A stretch of 64,000 nucleotides of DNA from Streptomyces sp. F001 (GTDB lineage Bacteria; Actinomycetota; Actinomycetes; Streptomycetales; Streptomycetaceae), in assembly GCF_004187715.1 (NCBI RefSeq), contig NZ_QZWF01000019.1, forward strand, positions 49,216-113,215, given 5' to 3'. Position numbers and translations under genes: made by a program. Positions 43,040 through 51,947 of the stretch are shown piece after piece. The first letter of the stretch is position 1, and every line of letters begins with the position of its first letter. The notes beneath the pieces are model-generated. The model was not told the DNA's origin, did not search any database, and worked only from the letters and a program-made list of their open reading frames with translations.

Positions 43040-44284
43040 TTGAGGTTGACGATCACGTGTGGGATCGACTGGGCGGAGGATCACCACGATGTGGCGCTGG
43101 TCGATGAGGTGGGGAAGCTGGTCGCCAAGCGGCGCATCACGGATGACCTGGAGGGCTTCCGGCAACTGCTGGCCATGCTTGCGGAGGCGGGTGACAGCGC
43201 CGAGGCCCCGATACCAGTGGCCGTGGAGACCGCGCGCGGCCTGATGTTCGCCTGCCTGCGCGCGACCGGCCGGAGGGTGTACTCGATCAATCCGATGGCG
43301 GTGGCGCGCTACCGCGAGCGGCACCGCAGCGCCCGGGCGAAGTCCGACCACGCCGATGCCATGACGCTGGCCAACATCCTGCGGACCGACGCCGAGGTGC
43401 ACCGTCCGCTGCCGGCCGACTCCGAGCTGGTCCAGGCGATCGCCGTCCTCGCGCGCGCCCAGCAGGACGCGGTATGGAACCGCGCCCAGCTGATCAACCA
43501 GTTGCGCTCACACCTGAAGCAGTACTACCCGGCCGCCCTCGTGGCCTTCGCCGTCCGTGGCGTCGGCCTGGACGCCCGGGAAGCGCGGACGGTTCTCGCC
43601 GTGGCCCCTGAGCCGGCCGCCGCCGCCCGCTTGACCCGTGCCCAGCTGCGGGCTGCGCTGCGCAGATCCGGCCGGCAGCGCAACATCGAGGTGTGGGTGG
43701 AACGGCTGCGCACCGTCTTCACCGGCGACTACCTGCATCAACCGCCGCTCGTCGAGCAGGCCATGGGGCGCCAAACCCTCGCCCTGGTAGCCCAGTTGGA
43801 TGCCGCCTGCCGGGCGGCCGACGACCTCGCGGAGGCCGCGGCGGAGGCGTTCGCCGAGCATCCGGATGCCGAGATCCTGGGCAGCTTCCCCGGGATCGGG
43901 CCGCTCACCGGCGCACGTGTCCTGGCCGAGATCGGCGATGACCGCACTCGTTTCGCCGACGCCCGCGCCCTGAAGGCGTATGCCGGCTCGGCGCCGGTCA
44001 CCATTGCCAGCGGCAAGAGCCATATCGTGCGCCATCGCCGGGTGAAGAACCAGCGCCTGGCCGCCGCGGGCTACGTATGGATCTTCGGGGCACTGCCCTC
44101 CCCACGGGTCAAAGCGGAGTACGACCGGCGCCGCGGCCTCGGCGACCGGCACACCGCCGCCATGCGCAACGTCTTCAACCGCCTTCTCGGCTGCCTCTTC
44201 CATTGCTTGCAGACCGGCCAGAGGTTCGATCCCGACAAGGCATTTCCCGGTACGACCCCGGCGCCCGTGGCACTCGCGGCTTGA
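43040..44284 (+). CDS. IS110-family transposase (copy 2, distinct lineage)
   Basis: A 414-residue DEDD recombinase. The first Asp is in TCGIDWAEDHHDVALVDE, then VETARGLMFACL, KSDHADAMTLANIL, and the C-terminal Tnp_20 block LGSFPGIGPLTGARVLAEIGDD with AYAGSAPVTIASGKSH. It is intact. The start is TTG at 43040 or 43046, with GGGAG upstream. It is only distantly similar to copy 1, so the two arrived independently. Confidence 0.88.
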   Translation: MRLTITCGIDWAEDHHDVALVDEVGKLVAKRRITDDLEGFRQLLAMLAEAGDSAEAPIPVAVETARGLMFACLRATGRRVYSINPMAVARYRERHRSARAKSDHADAMTLANILRTDAEVHRPLPADSELVQAIAVLARAQQDAVWNRAQLINQLRSHLKQYYPAALVAFAVRGVGLDAREARTVLAVAPEPAAAARLTRAQLRAALRRSGRQRNIEVWVERLRTVFTGDYLHQPPLVEQAMGRQTLALVAQLDAACRAADDLAEAAAEAFAEHPDAEILGSFPGIGPLTGARVLAEIGDDRTRFADARALKAYAGSAPVTIASGKSHIVRHRRVKNQRLAAAGYVWIFGALPSPRVKAEYDRRRGLGDRHTAAMRNVFNRLLGCLFHCLQTGQRFDPDKAFPGTTPAPVALAA

Positions 44285-44409
44285 CTTCTTACCAAGCTCG
44301 GATGTCTGTGGATCGGCCTCGGGTTGGACGTGAAAAGGCGTACCTTCCCGAGTGATCGATAGGTCACCGAGTAGACCGACGTTGCACCGTCGGTTGGGAA
44401 GGCACGCCC
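44285..44409. other. Left end of the IS256-type element with long stem-loop
   Basis: An inverted repeat GGCGTACCTTCCC (44338-44350) / GGGAAGGCACGCC (44396-44408) encloses 45 nt just before the original IS256 transposase start at 44410. A CTGTGGATC block (44306-44314) recurs inverted at 47546-47554, so the element's left end lies near 44300. Confidence 0.45.
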
Positions 44410-44421
44410 ATGCTCAGCGTA
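44410..44421 (+). pseudogene. First four codons of the IS256 transposase, separated from the rest
   Basis: ATG CTC AGC GTA (44410-44421) is the displaced start of the IS256 transposase gene. The final TA (44420-44421) is the left copy of the duplication flanking the inserted element; the right copy is 45829-45830, followed directly by GTC AAC GAG. Confidence 0.75.
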
Positions 44422-44486
44422 AGGCTTGTCCCGTAAATGATCTCTGACTGGTGTGGACGAGGTCGGGGATCAATCTGTCCGCTCGC

Positions 44487-45227
44487 CTATCCGGCGAGGT
44501 TGAGGTTGTGTAGGCGTGCGATGCCGAGCATGGCGTGGTGGACGCCGTCGCCTTTGAGACGGCAGTCGCGGAGGATCTTCCAAGTCTTCATTCGTGCGAA
44601 GACGTGCTCGACACGGGCGCGGACCTGCTTGTGGGACGTGTTGTGGGCCTGTTTCCAGTCGGGCAGCTCTTCGCCTTTGCGGCGGCGGTGAGGCATGACA
44701 AGCCCTGTGCCTGGATAGCCACCGTCGGCGATCGTCGTGGTCGTGCCCACGGCGGCCTTCGCGCCGGACTCCTCCCACGCCTTGCAGTCGTTCCGGTTAC
44801 CGGGAAGGGGCCGGCCGATCACCACGACAAGTCGGGTATCGGCGTCGATGACGACCTGGTGGTTCGTGGAGTACCGGTAGTTCTTGGACTGCTCAGCGAT
44901 GATGTGGTCGCGGGTGGGAACCAGGGTGCCGTCCACAATGAGGACGGTGTCTTTGCTGAACCGTCTGCGGGGCCGCAGGGCAAGCGCGGGACCGAGGTGG
45001 TCGATGATCCGGCCAGCCGCGGACTTTGAAATGCCGAAGAGCGGAGCGAGCTGGCGCATCGTCAAATTCGTGCGCCAGTAGGCCAACACGAGCAGTACCC
45101 GGTCCTCCAGCGGAAGGGACCACGGCCGGCCCTTGCGGACCGGATCCGCACCTTCGCGGCGCAGCGCAGTCACCAGCCACCGCAAGATCGTTCCAGGGTG
45201 CCCGGCGCAACATCGCGAGTGCTCCAT
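44487..45227 (-). CDS. IS5-family transposase (DDE_Tnp_4/HARBI1-like)
   Basis: A 246-residue transposase. The N-terminal HTH is LTMRQLAPLFGISKSAAGRIIDHLGPAL (about 55-82). The DDE core has VLIVDGTLVPTRD (about 94-106), TIADGGYPGTGLVMPHR (about 165) and ARVEHVFARMKTWKILRDCR (about 205). All three acidic residues appear present. The ATG at 45227 is a guess, as the extreme N-terminus is not family-like. It belongs to the element with AGGCTTGTCCCG ends. Confidence 0.82.
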   Translation of the reverse strand: MEHSRCCAGHPGTILRWLVTALRREGADPVRKGRPWSLPLEDRVLLVLAYWRTNLTMRQLAPLFGISKSAAGRIIDHLGPALALRPRRRFSKDTVLIVDGTLVPTRDHIIAEQSKNYRYSTNHQVVIDADTRLVVVIGRPLPGNRNDCKAWEESGAKAAVGTTTTIADGGYPGTGLVMPHRRRKGEELPDWKQAHNTSHKQVRARVEHVFARMKTWKILRDCRLKGDGVHHAMLGIARLHNLNLAG

Positions 45228-45301
45228 CCTCTACGTGTCGCCCGGCGCAGTCCACGCCGAATCCTGTAGCAACGCCCAAATTCAGTCTCTACAGTCAGCG
45301 C

Positions 45302-45697
45302 ATGGCCACAGAGGACGAGCACCCCAGTCACCCCGACATCGCCGCGATGCTCACCGACCAGACGAGCGCGTGCAAGGCAGCACGCGACACCATCGCCGCC
45401 GGCGCCGAGGTAAGGGTTTTCGACGGGGCGGCGCCCCACTGGATGGTCGCCGACATCGCCGCAACGAGGCTGAGGCGGTCGTTGAAGCGTGGTCTGCCGA
45501 AGACCATCGGCCTCGACGAGACCGTTGAGATCCTTGCACGGCACCGCGGCGAGCAACTGCGTACCGGGACCATCGACGCAGCAGACCGGCTCTGGTTCTT
45601 CAATCTGTACTTCGACGCCACCGGGACCGAGCTCTTGGCGTGCAGCGGTGTCAAACGCTTTCGGAGGCCCAGCACGAAGGACTCGTTCGAGCCCTGA
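45302..45697 (+). CDS. Uncharacterised passenger protein of the IS5-like element, 131 aa
   Basis: The intact frame begins MATEDEHPSHPDIAAMLTDQ and is predicted mixed alpha/beta, with LPKTIGLDETVEILARHRGE in the middle and a C-terminal WFFNLYFDATGTELLACSGV. It has no signal peptide or membrane segment. It lies wholly inside the IS5-like element, divergent from its transposase. I do not recognise the family; it may be a passenger gene carried by the element. Confidence 0.55.
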   Translation: MATEDEHPSHPDIAAMLTDQTSACKAARDTIAAGAEVRVFDGAAPHWMVADIAATRLRRSLKRGLPKTIGLDETVEILARHRGEQLRTGTIDAADRLWFFNLYFDATGTELLACSGVKRFRRPSTKDSFEP

Positions 45698-45782
45698 GCT
45701 GATCCGCATCCGCCCTCTGCCCGACCGTAGCCGCCACTACCTGCAGAACCTCAGCTTCGAGGAGCAGGTCGCGGAGGCAGGC

Positions 45783-47066
45783 ATGCCGAAGAAGTCTCAA
45801 CTGCGGCCAGGCGTTGCGGGACAAGCCTTAGTCAACGAGGACGGCACGACGCAGTCCGGTTCCCTGATCGACGACATCGTCCGCGAGGGAGCCAGGCGGA
45901 TGCTGGCCGCCGCGCTGGAGGCCGAGGTCAATGCCTATATAGCCGAGTTGGCCGACCAGCAGGACGAGCACGGTCGCCGTTTGGTGGTCCGCAACGGCTA
46001 CCACCAGCCGAGGAAGGTCACCACCGCGGCCGGGACGGTCGAGGTGAAGGCCCCGCGCGTGAACGACAAGCGCATCGATGAAGCCACGGGCGAGCGCAAG
46101 CGGTTCTCCTCCGCGATCCTGTCGCCGTGGTGCCGCAAGTCCCCGAAGATCAGCGAGGTGCTGCCGCTGCTCTACCTGCACGGCCTGTCCTCCGAGGACT
46201 TCGTGCCCGCGCTGGAGCAGTTCCTCGGCTCCACGGCCGGCCTCTCACCGGCCACAGTCACCCGGCTCCCCCAGCAGTGGCAGGCCGACCACCAGGCGTT
46301 CGGGGAGCGTGACCTGTCCGCCACCGCCTACGTCTACGTCTGGGCGGACGGCATCCACCTGCGCATACGCCTGGTCGAAGCGAAGTCGTGCGTGCTCGTA
46401 CTGATGGGCGTGCGTGCCGATGGCACCAGGGAACTGATCGCCATGAGCGACGGCTACCGCGAATCGTCCGACTCCTGGGCCGACCTGCTGCGCGACTGCT
46501 GGCGCCGCGGCATGCGCGCCCTCGCTGTCGGCGACGGTGCACTCGGGTTCTGGAAGGCCCTGGCCGAGGTGTTCCCCGAGGCCAGGCACCAAAGGTGCTG
46601 GGTTCACAAGATCGCAAACGTGCTCGCCAGCCTGCCGAAGTCCGCCCAGCCCGGAGCGAAGAAGGCCCTGCAGGAGATCTGCAACGCGGAAGACAAGGAG
46701 CACGCGCTCCAAGCCGTCGCGGTGTTCGAGAAGACCTACGGCGCGAAGTTCCCCAAGGCGGTGAAGAAGATCACCGACGACGTCGATGAGCTGCTGGCGT
46801 TCTACAACTTCCCCGCCGAGCACTGGATCCATCTGCGGACCACGAACCCCATCGAGTCGACCTTCGCCACCGTCCGGCTGCGGACCAAGGTCACCAAGGG
46901 CGCCGACAGCGCGGCCGCCGCCCTGGCTATGGTGTTCAAGCTGGTGGAGTCCGCCCAGGCCCGCTGGCGGGCCGTGAACGCACCCCACCTGGTCGCCCCG
47001 GTCCGCGCCGGGGCCCGCTTCGAACGCGGCCAGCTCGTCGAGCGGCCGGAAGGCAGGGCGGCATGA
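45783..47066 (+). CDS. IS256-family transposase with replaced N-terminus
   Basis: A 427-residue Mutator-type transposase. The first 16 residues (MPKKSQLRPGVAGQAL) come from the inner end of the inserted IS5-like element, and the native sequence resumes at VNEDGTTQSGS. The catalytic regions are present: YVYVWADGIHLRIR (first Asp, near 185), VGDGALGFWKAL (second Asp, near 250) and TTNPIESTFATVRLRT (Glu, near 360). ATG 45783 has GGAGGC next to it, so a near-full-length transposase could still be made. It overlaps the next ORF by 4 bp (ATGA). Confidence 0.85.
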   Translation: MPKKSQLRPGVAGQALVNEDGTTQSGSLIDDIVREGARRMLAAALEAEVNAYIAELADQQDEHGRRLVVRNGYHQPRKVTTAAGTVEVKAPRVNDKRIDEATGERKRFSSAILSPWCRKSPKISEVLPLLYLHGLSSEDFVPALEQFLGSTAGLSPATVTRLPQQWQADHQAFGERDLSATAYVYVWADGIHLRIRLVEAKSCVLVLMGVRADGTRELIAMSDGYRESSDSWADLLRDCWRRGMRALAVGDGALGFWKALAEVFPEARHQRCWVHKIANVLASLPKSAQPGAKKALQEICNAEDKEHALQAVAVFEKTYGAKFPKAVKKITDDVDELLAFYNFPAEHWIHLRTTNPIESTFATVRLRTKVTKGADSAAAALAMVFKLVESAQARWRAVNAPHLVAPVRAGARFERGQLVERPEGRAA

Positions 47067-47542
47067 CCGGCCCGCACCAGGGCAACGAGCCCGCCGAACA
47101 CCGGCGCTTCGCCCACTACCTCCACGCCCTGCAGACCGTCGCCGAAGCGAACGAAGCCGACCTGCTGGCCGCCGTGCTACGCGATGAGGACGCCACGATG
47201 GCAAACAGCGCGGTGGGCCGTCATCTGGACCGCCGGGCCGCCGACCTGCTCACTGATCCGGCATTCACCGCCTGGGCCCAGACCATGGCCCAGGTGGTCG
47301 ACCAGCGTGACTTCCTCACCAGCCGACTGCGCGAATGGAGCCTGCTCAGGACCCTCGCCCTGGGCGAGCCGTGGGCCGCCGAGGAACTCACCGACGCCTC
47401 GGACTGGCTCCAGCGCATGGCCGCGACCACGCAGATCGTCACCGCCCCCCAGGCCCTCCGACTGCTCGCTCAGCGCGGACGGACCCGCCGAGTCCGCACC
47501 GCAGCAAGCCGCCGACTCCATCAGCTCGAGAAACCAAGCTGA
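47063..47542 (+). CDS. Second ORF of the IS256 element, 159 aa, unknown
   Basis: ATG 47063 overlaps the transposase stop (ATGA). The product is almost all helical and Ala/Leu/Arg-rich, beginning MTGPHQGNEPAEHRRFAHYL, with DRRAADLLTDPAFTAWAQTM in the middle and a basic C-terminus RTRRVRTAASRRLHQLEK. The IS256 relic at 36.6 kb preserves the same junction (stop followed by ATGACC), so the pairing predates this insertion. Function unknown; an accessory transposition protein is one possibility. Confidence 0.6.
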   Translation: MTGPHQGNEPAEHRRFAHYLHALQTVAEANEADLLAAVLRDEDATMANSAVGRHLDRRAADLLTDPAFTAWAQTMAQVVDQRDFLTSRLREWSLLRTLALGEPWAAEELTDASDWLQRMAATTQIVTAPQALRLLAQRGRTRRVRTAASRRLHQLEKPS

Positions 47543-47752
47543 CTTGATCCACAGGTCTTGACGATTCCTCCACCGAAAAGTGAGACAGGGCCGTTAGTTT
47601 TACAGTCCTCCGCCGACGACAGCGCCCGGGGCAGAGCGCGAGTCAGGTCTCTGGGCGCTGTTCCACATCGGAAAGTGGTCAGCAGTGGAACCTGCCCACA
47701 CCTGCGCTTCAACCGCCATGGGCCCAATGCGGGCCACCACACGAGTCATACG

Positions 47753-50476
47753 TCATTCCTCGTCGGGTACAGCCACCGCGCCGTCACGACCGCGCATGCG
47801 GGCGAAGATGGGGTTGGCAGACTCGGTGGCCTCCGCCAAGCGGTCAGCGTCCGCCGTTCTGCTCTCCGCGCGGAGTGCGATCACGACGTCCTGCGTGACC
47901 GCTGCTTCGTTCCACTGGTAGGCGCCGGAGCGGTAGACGCCGAGGGCCGCCTCGAAATCGGCGTGGGCCTCCGCGTACCTCCCAAGCTCCCGGTAGGCGA
48001 CGCCTCGGAGATGCAGGGCCATGGAACCGGCGTAGGCATCTCCCGCCCGTTCCGTCACCTCAACCGCATAAGTGAGCGGGTCGACAGCGGTATCCGCCCG
48101 TCCTGCCTTGATGTGCAGCCATCCGATGTCCCGCTGGGTGTGCGCCTGCCACATCTCGTCACCCAACTCCTCGAACGTGCGCAGTGCGGCGTTGGCCGTT
48201 GCTGCTGCCTGGTCGAGGGAGCCCATTCCCGCCAGGACACGGATCCGAGCATTGTTGACGCGCCCGACCCAGTGCCGCTCGCCCATGGGGCCGAAGATCT
48301 CCTCAGCCCGGGTATACCGGTCCAGAGCCTCCTGGCGCCTGCCGAGGAGCCGGTAGATCTTCCCCAAGGCGTAGAGGCTCGCTCCCTCCCACCTGCGGTC
48401 CTTGAGAATCCGGAAGTCACGGATCGCGGCCTCCAGCAGTGGGGCCGCCTCTTCCGGCCGGCGCAAGTAGCCGAGGGTCTCCGCCAGGGTACGCCGTAGT
48501 CTGGCCCTGGCGCGTACGTCCCCGGAGCGCTCCGCTAGTTGGAGAGCATCTGCCTGGCTCCGTTCCGCGCCCTCAGGGTCCCCGCGCCACCGTTGGAACT
48601 CGCCCAGCTTCTCCAGCGAGTTGAGAACGTGCCACACGTCGTCGGCTTGACGAAGATCGTTGACGGCTGTCGCCATGTGGTCATGTGCCAATCTGAAATC
48701 CTGTTTCGCGGCGTACGCCCGCGCAACCACCGACTCGTCCCGAGGACCCACCACCGAAGTGGCACTGCCGTCGACCGGTTCCAGAGCCGGGGCGAGCAGG
48801 GCCAGCGCGGTGTCCGGCGAGCCCTCTGCCAGGGCAGCCATTGCCCGAGCACGCCTCAGGCCGGCAAGGACACGGACGCGGGTCTCGGACGGATGCGCCT
48901 CGAACAACCAGTCGGCGGACCCGGCGGGGAGGCTGATGTCGTCGAGGAAGTACGAGAGTGCCTCACCAAGGTCGGCGGCCTCGGCGTGCATACCGAGGCT
49001 CTTGCCACGGGCGATGGCCTCGCGGATTCTGTCCTCCTCGGTGGACATCCACCCAGCGGCGGACTCCTGGGCGAACTCGTCCACCACCTCGGAGGGAACC
49101 TCCCCCTGGAGCTCCGGGGCCCGCCTCGCGGCCAGCGCCACCGCGGCATCACGGTAGGCCCGGACCATCCGGGCCTCGTGCTGCTGTCGCTCCTCCGGCG
49201 GCAGTTGCTCATGCTGCTCCGCCGCGAAGACCCTGACCAGGTCGTGCACCCGGTAACCGGCGGATGCGGCGGCCGTTTCCTCCTGCGACTCATCGCCGGA
49301 GTGCCTTTCCATCAGGCCGGTCTGGAGTAGTTCCTCCCTCACCGAGAAGGCCGTCCCCCGGGACCGGGCCACGCTCCTGAAATGCCAGTCCGAGATCTCC
49401 CCGACCGGCAGTACGGAAATCAGGCCGAGTGCCGCCCGGGTCTGCTCAGCCAGGTCCCGGTAGGTGACCATCAGCACCCGATGCAGGCTGTCGCCCTCGA
49501 ATTCCAGTGTGTCCCACCGGTCGTCCTCGGCCTCCAGTAACGCCAGCATGTCCCGAAGGCTCGAGTTGGTCTGGCGGACCTTCGCACCCACGATGCGTAA
49601 CGCCAGGGGAAGCCGGTCGCAGAACTTCGTGATCGCCAGAGCCGTTGCCGGGTCCCCTAAGATGCGCTCCCGACCTGCGTAGTGGCTCAATACCTCCAGA
49701 GCCTCGTTCTCGTCAGGAAGCGCCACCGGAATTGGCCGGCTCTGGGTCATGCCCGCAGAGAGTGGCCTGCGACTGGTGATGAGTACCGAACATCCTGCTC
49801 CCACTGGGAGTAGCGGCCGAACCTGCTCTGTGCTGTGGGTGTTGTCGAGGACCAACAGCAACCTCAGGTCGTTGGTGAGGTTGCGGAGCATGGCCGAACG
49901 ACTGTCGACATCTCCCGGGATGTCGGCGTGATCAACGCCAAGACTCTCCAGGAGGTCTTCCAGCGCCCTCGCGCTGGGCTTGGGGGCGTCGCCGTCACCC
50001 CTTAGGTTGACGTACAACTGGCCGTCAGGGTAAAAGCTCTGGACCCGATGTGCTGCGGTGAGTGCCAGCGCGGTCTTCCCCACGCCAGGCGCCCCGTGCA
50101 CCACGACGATCTTCGACCGACTTACCGCCGAGTTCACCGGCAGGGCACTGCGTGCGGGGGCAGGGACATCGCTCAGAAGCGTGAACAGCACATTGAGCAG
50201 TTCCTGCCGCCCTACCAGTGGCTCCTGCGGAGGTAGTTGATGCCGACGCGTCCAGACGCTGACCACAGCCTGTTCTAGGCCCTCGCGCTGGGCCTTAAGT
50301 GCCTGGTAAGCCACGAGACCACCCGTCGCGACCGTGGCCCCGATCGAGACCACCTTCGCCGCCGTCCCTTGGAGGACGTTGAAAATCAGGTCTCCGGTGG
50401 TGCCGAGGGCCGCGGCGCCGAAAGCCGCACCGGCAAAGACAACCGTGTTCCGGCGCGACCCGACCTGTTCCGCCAT
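47753..50476 (-). CDS. STAND NTPase: NB-ARC with TPR repeats and N-terminal membrane hairpin
   Basis: A 907-residue protein. Two hydrophobic segments (about residues 12-35 and 38-60) are followed by an NB-ARC/AAA-like NTPase: Walker A VVVHGAPGVGKTALAL (128-135 core), Walker B LRLLLVLDNTH (near 206-211), sensor SVLITSRRP, and GLPL-like CDRLPLALRI. A winged-helix region ends at YRVHDLVRVFAAEQ. The C-terminal half is TPR (repeated ARARLRRTLAETLGYLRRPEEA-type units, about 590-880). There is no SARP DNA-binding domain. STAND proteins act as sensors in signalling or anti-phage defence; the effector here may be the membrane hairpin. Confidence 0.87.
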   Translation of the reverse strand: MAEQVGSRRNTVVFAGAAFGAAALGTTGDLIFNVLQGTAAKVVSIGATVATGGLVAYQALKAQREGLEQAVVSVWTRRHQLPPQEPLVGRQELLNVLFTLLSDVPAPARSALPVNSAVSRSKIVVVHGAPGVGKTALALTAAHRVQSFYPDGQLYVNLRGDGDAPKPSARALEDLLESLGVDHADIPGDVDSRSAMLRNLTNDLRLLLVLDNTHSTEQVRPLLPVGAGCSVLITSRRPLSAGMTQSRPIPVALPDENEALEVLSHYAGRERILGDPATALAITKFCDRLPLALRIVGAKVRQTNSSLRDMLALLEAEDDRWDTLEFEGDSLHRVLMVTYRDLAEQTRAALGLISVLPVGEISDWHFRSVARSRGTAFSVREELLQTGLMERHSGDESQEETAAASAGYRVHDLVRVFAAEQHEQLPPEERQQHEARMVRAYRDAAVALAARRAPELQGEVPSEVVDEFAQESAAGWMSTEEDRIREAIARGKSLGMHAEAADLGEALSYFLDDISLPAGSADWLFEAHPSETRVRVLAGLRRARAMAALAEGSPDTALALLAPALEPVDGSATSVVGPRDESVVARAYAAKQDFRLAHDHMATAVNDLRQADDVWHVLNSLEKLGEFQRWRGDPEGAERSQADALQLAERSGDVRARARLRRTLAETLGYLRRPEEAAPLLEAAIRDFRILKDRRWEGASLYALGKIYRLLGRRQEALDRYTRAEEIFGPMGERHWVGRVNNARIRVLAGMGSLDQAAATANAALRTFEELGDEMWQAHTQRDIGWLHIKAGRADTAVDPLTYAVEVTERAGDAYAGSMALHLRGVAYRELGRYAEAHADFEAALGVYRSGAYQWNEAAVTQDVVIALRAESRTADADRLAEATESANPIFARMRGRDGAVAVPDEE

Positions 50477-50744
50477 GCCCGTCCCCCATGAAATCAGCGT
50501 GATCGCATGATGGCATGAGCCCGAGAGGCCCGGCCAGCAAAGCAGAAGAAAGCCAATTGGGACTGCTGCAGGGTCGGGTCACATCTTGACCTGGCTGGCC
50601 GTCGTGCGGGTCGGAGTCAACCCGGACGACACCTGGTGACTCGCACAACGCCCACTCGGATCTCGAAGAGGTTGGGACACCACGGTGTGGTCGAAGGCTT
50701 GGACCTGATAGAGCGTCATATTGCCCAAGAACCACACGGATTCT
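50477..50744. other. Intergenic stretch with recurrent scar sequence
   Basis: No gene is recognised. The 17-mer ACCTGATAGAGCGTCAT at 50703-50719 (followed by ATTGCCC) recurs at 61361-61377 (followed by GTTGCCC), each time directly before a broken MBL-gene fragment. Confidence 0.5.
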
Positions 50745-51050
50745 ACGCCGCTGCCCAGGGCCTAGCCAGACAATCACATGTCGCCCGCCCAGGGGGTGCC
50801 GGCCCATCTTGACCTGCAGGGAGGCGGTCCGGGCGGGTTCTGCTGCCGATCCACTGGGGGACCTTCAACCTGGCTTTCCATGCGTGGGCGGAGCCGGGGG
50901 AGTGGACGAAGGATGTGGCCGAGAAGATGGGTCAGGCGGTGGCGTTCCCGCGACCGGGTGAGCCGTTCGAGTCGGCGGGGAGGCTGCCGGTGGAGGCGTG
51001 GTGGCGGGCAGTGTCGCAGCCGATCTCGCATCCGTGGCGGCGTCCGCGGA
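50745..51050 (+). pseudogene. MBL-hydrolase 3' fragment, internal decayed copy B
   Basis: The fragment is recognisable by HLDLQGGGPGG and, after a frameshift, DPLGDLQPG where the intact gene has PIHWGTFNL. It continues as a plausible MBL C-terminus (AWAEPGEWTKDVAEKMGQAV, then EPFESAGRLPVEAWWRAVS). It lacks the metal-binding half. Divergence from the intact gene at 34.9 kb says it derives from a paralogue. Confidence 0.75.
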
Positions 51051-51303
51051 CTGCTGAGGGTGTGGCCGGGACGAGCAAGGGGGGGACCTCGACCTCGCTG
51101 ATGAGCGGTGACGTCGGTCGAGAACACCAGGGACGGTCTCGAAGAGATGCTCCGGACACTGGAGCGGCCCTCGGCAGAGGGGCGCGACAGTCGGCTCCGC
51201 GCTTACCGGTCGTTCGTTAAATAGGGCGGTGGTGCGGGTTGACGGCCGGTCAGATGGATCGTAGGCCGGTGGTAGAAGTCAGTTGCCCTGCTGAAGGCTC
51301 AAA

Positions 51304-51860
51304 ATGACTACTCGTCGTCCATGTCCGCCTGCGCCGGGGCCGTTGGAGGAGTATGCGGCCCGGTTTGACGACCTCTTCTTCGCCCTGGCCCAGCGCTCGG
51401 CAGTCTCGCGAGTACCTGACCGGGCTGCTGGCGCCGCGGGAACGGAATAAGACCATCACCTCCCTGGCGGGGTAGAGCCAGTGGCCGGTGCGACGACCTC
51501 GGCTGGGGCAACCTCCAGGTCCGCTCCGACCGCGCCATCCGCCACCACCAAACCCTCGTCAACTGCGCCTTCTCCTTCTGCTGGAACCAGTGGTTCGCCC
51601 CACCCGGACACCTGGATGCCACCGCGCCCGACCCATGCCCCGACGGCGGGCCAGAGCGGGGGACCAGCCGAATCTCAATATCAACAGCTCTGCTGACCAA
51701 TGGTTTTACGGGCCATCCGCTCCTGGCTCAACCTCGTCATCACCCTCCCCCGGTCGTGGCAAGCCTGGACGGACAAAGACCCGACCTCCGAGCTTCAGTC
51801 GCTGATCGACGCAGTCACCACCGGACACGGCCTTGATCTCTACTGCCGCTTTTGGCGAAC
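51304..51860 (+). pseudogene. IS701-family transposase, internally deleted and frameshifted
   Basis: The N-terminal part reads MTTRRPCPPAPGPLEEYAAR, then FDDLFFALAQR, a frameshift, then EYLTGLLAPRERNKTITSLAG (51304-51475). The next sequence is already the C-terminal region (DDLGWGNLQVRSDRAIRHHQ, then TLVNCAFSFCWNQWF, 51490-51600) and ends WLNLVITLPRSWQAWTDKDP in another frame to about 51860. The middle of the catalytic core is missing. Confidence 0.8.
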
Positions 51861-51947
51861 TACGATTAACATCGCAGGACTTCACTTGCACGGGCTTTAT
51901 GTAGCTAGCATGCTGGGATCCTATCTGCTCACGAGAGGCGGCGCCGG

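Larger units (their letters stand above)
44422..45828 (-). mobile_element. IS5-like element (1407 bp, TA target duplication) inside IS256
   Basis: Terminal inverted repeats AGGCTTGTCCCG (44422-44433) and CGGGACAAGCCT (45817-45828) are perfect over 12 bp and flanked by TA on both sides. It contains a DDE transposase on the minus strand and an unrelated 131-residue ORF on the plus strand, unusual cargo for an element of this size. Confidence 0.8.
44300..47560 (+). mobile_element. IS256-family element, interrupted after codon 4 by an IS5-like element
   Basis: The original transposase start is ATG 44410 (M-L-S-V). An inserted element with a TA duplication follows at once, and the gene resumes at 45829 (V-N-E-D-G). 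Removing 44422-45830 gives an unbroken M-L-S-V-V-N-E-D-G, the N-terminus usual for Streptomyces IS256 transposases. The element also carries a coupled second ORF. Exact outer ends are uncertain; CTGTGGATC occurs inverted near both. Confidence 0.75.

Noticed and set aside
44291..47540. ACCAAGCT at 44291-44298 and 47533-47540 as an 8-bp target duplication of the IS256 element
   Set aside because: The right copy lies inside the CTGTGGATC-type end and within the coding region of the second ORF, so it cannot be an outside duplication if those ends are right. Left unresolved.
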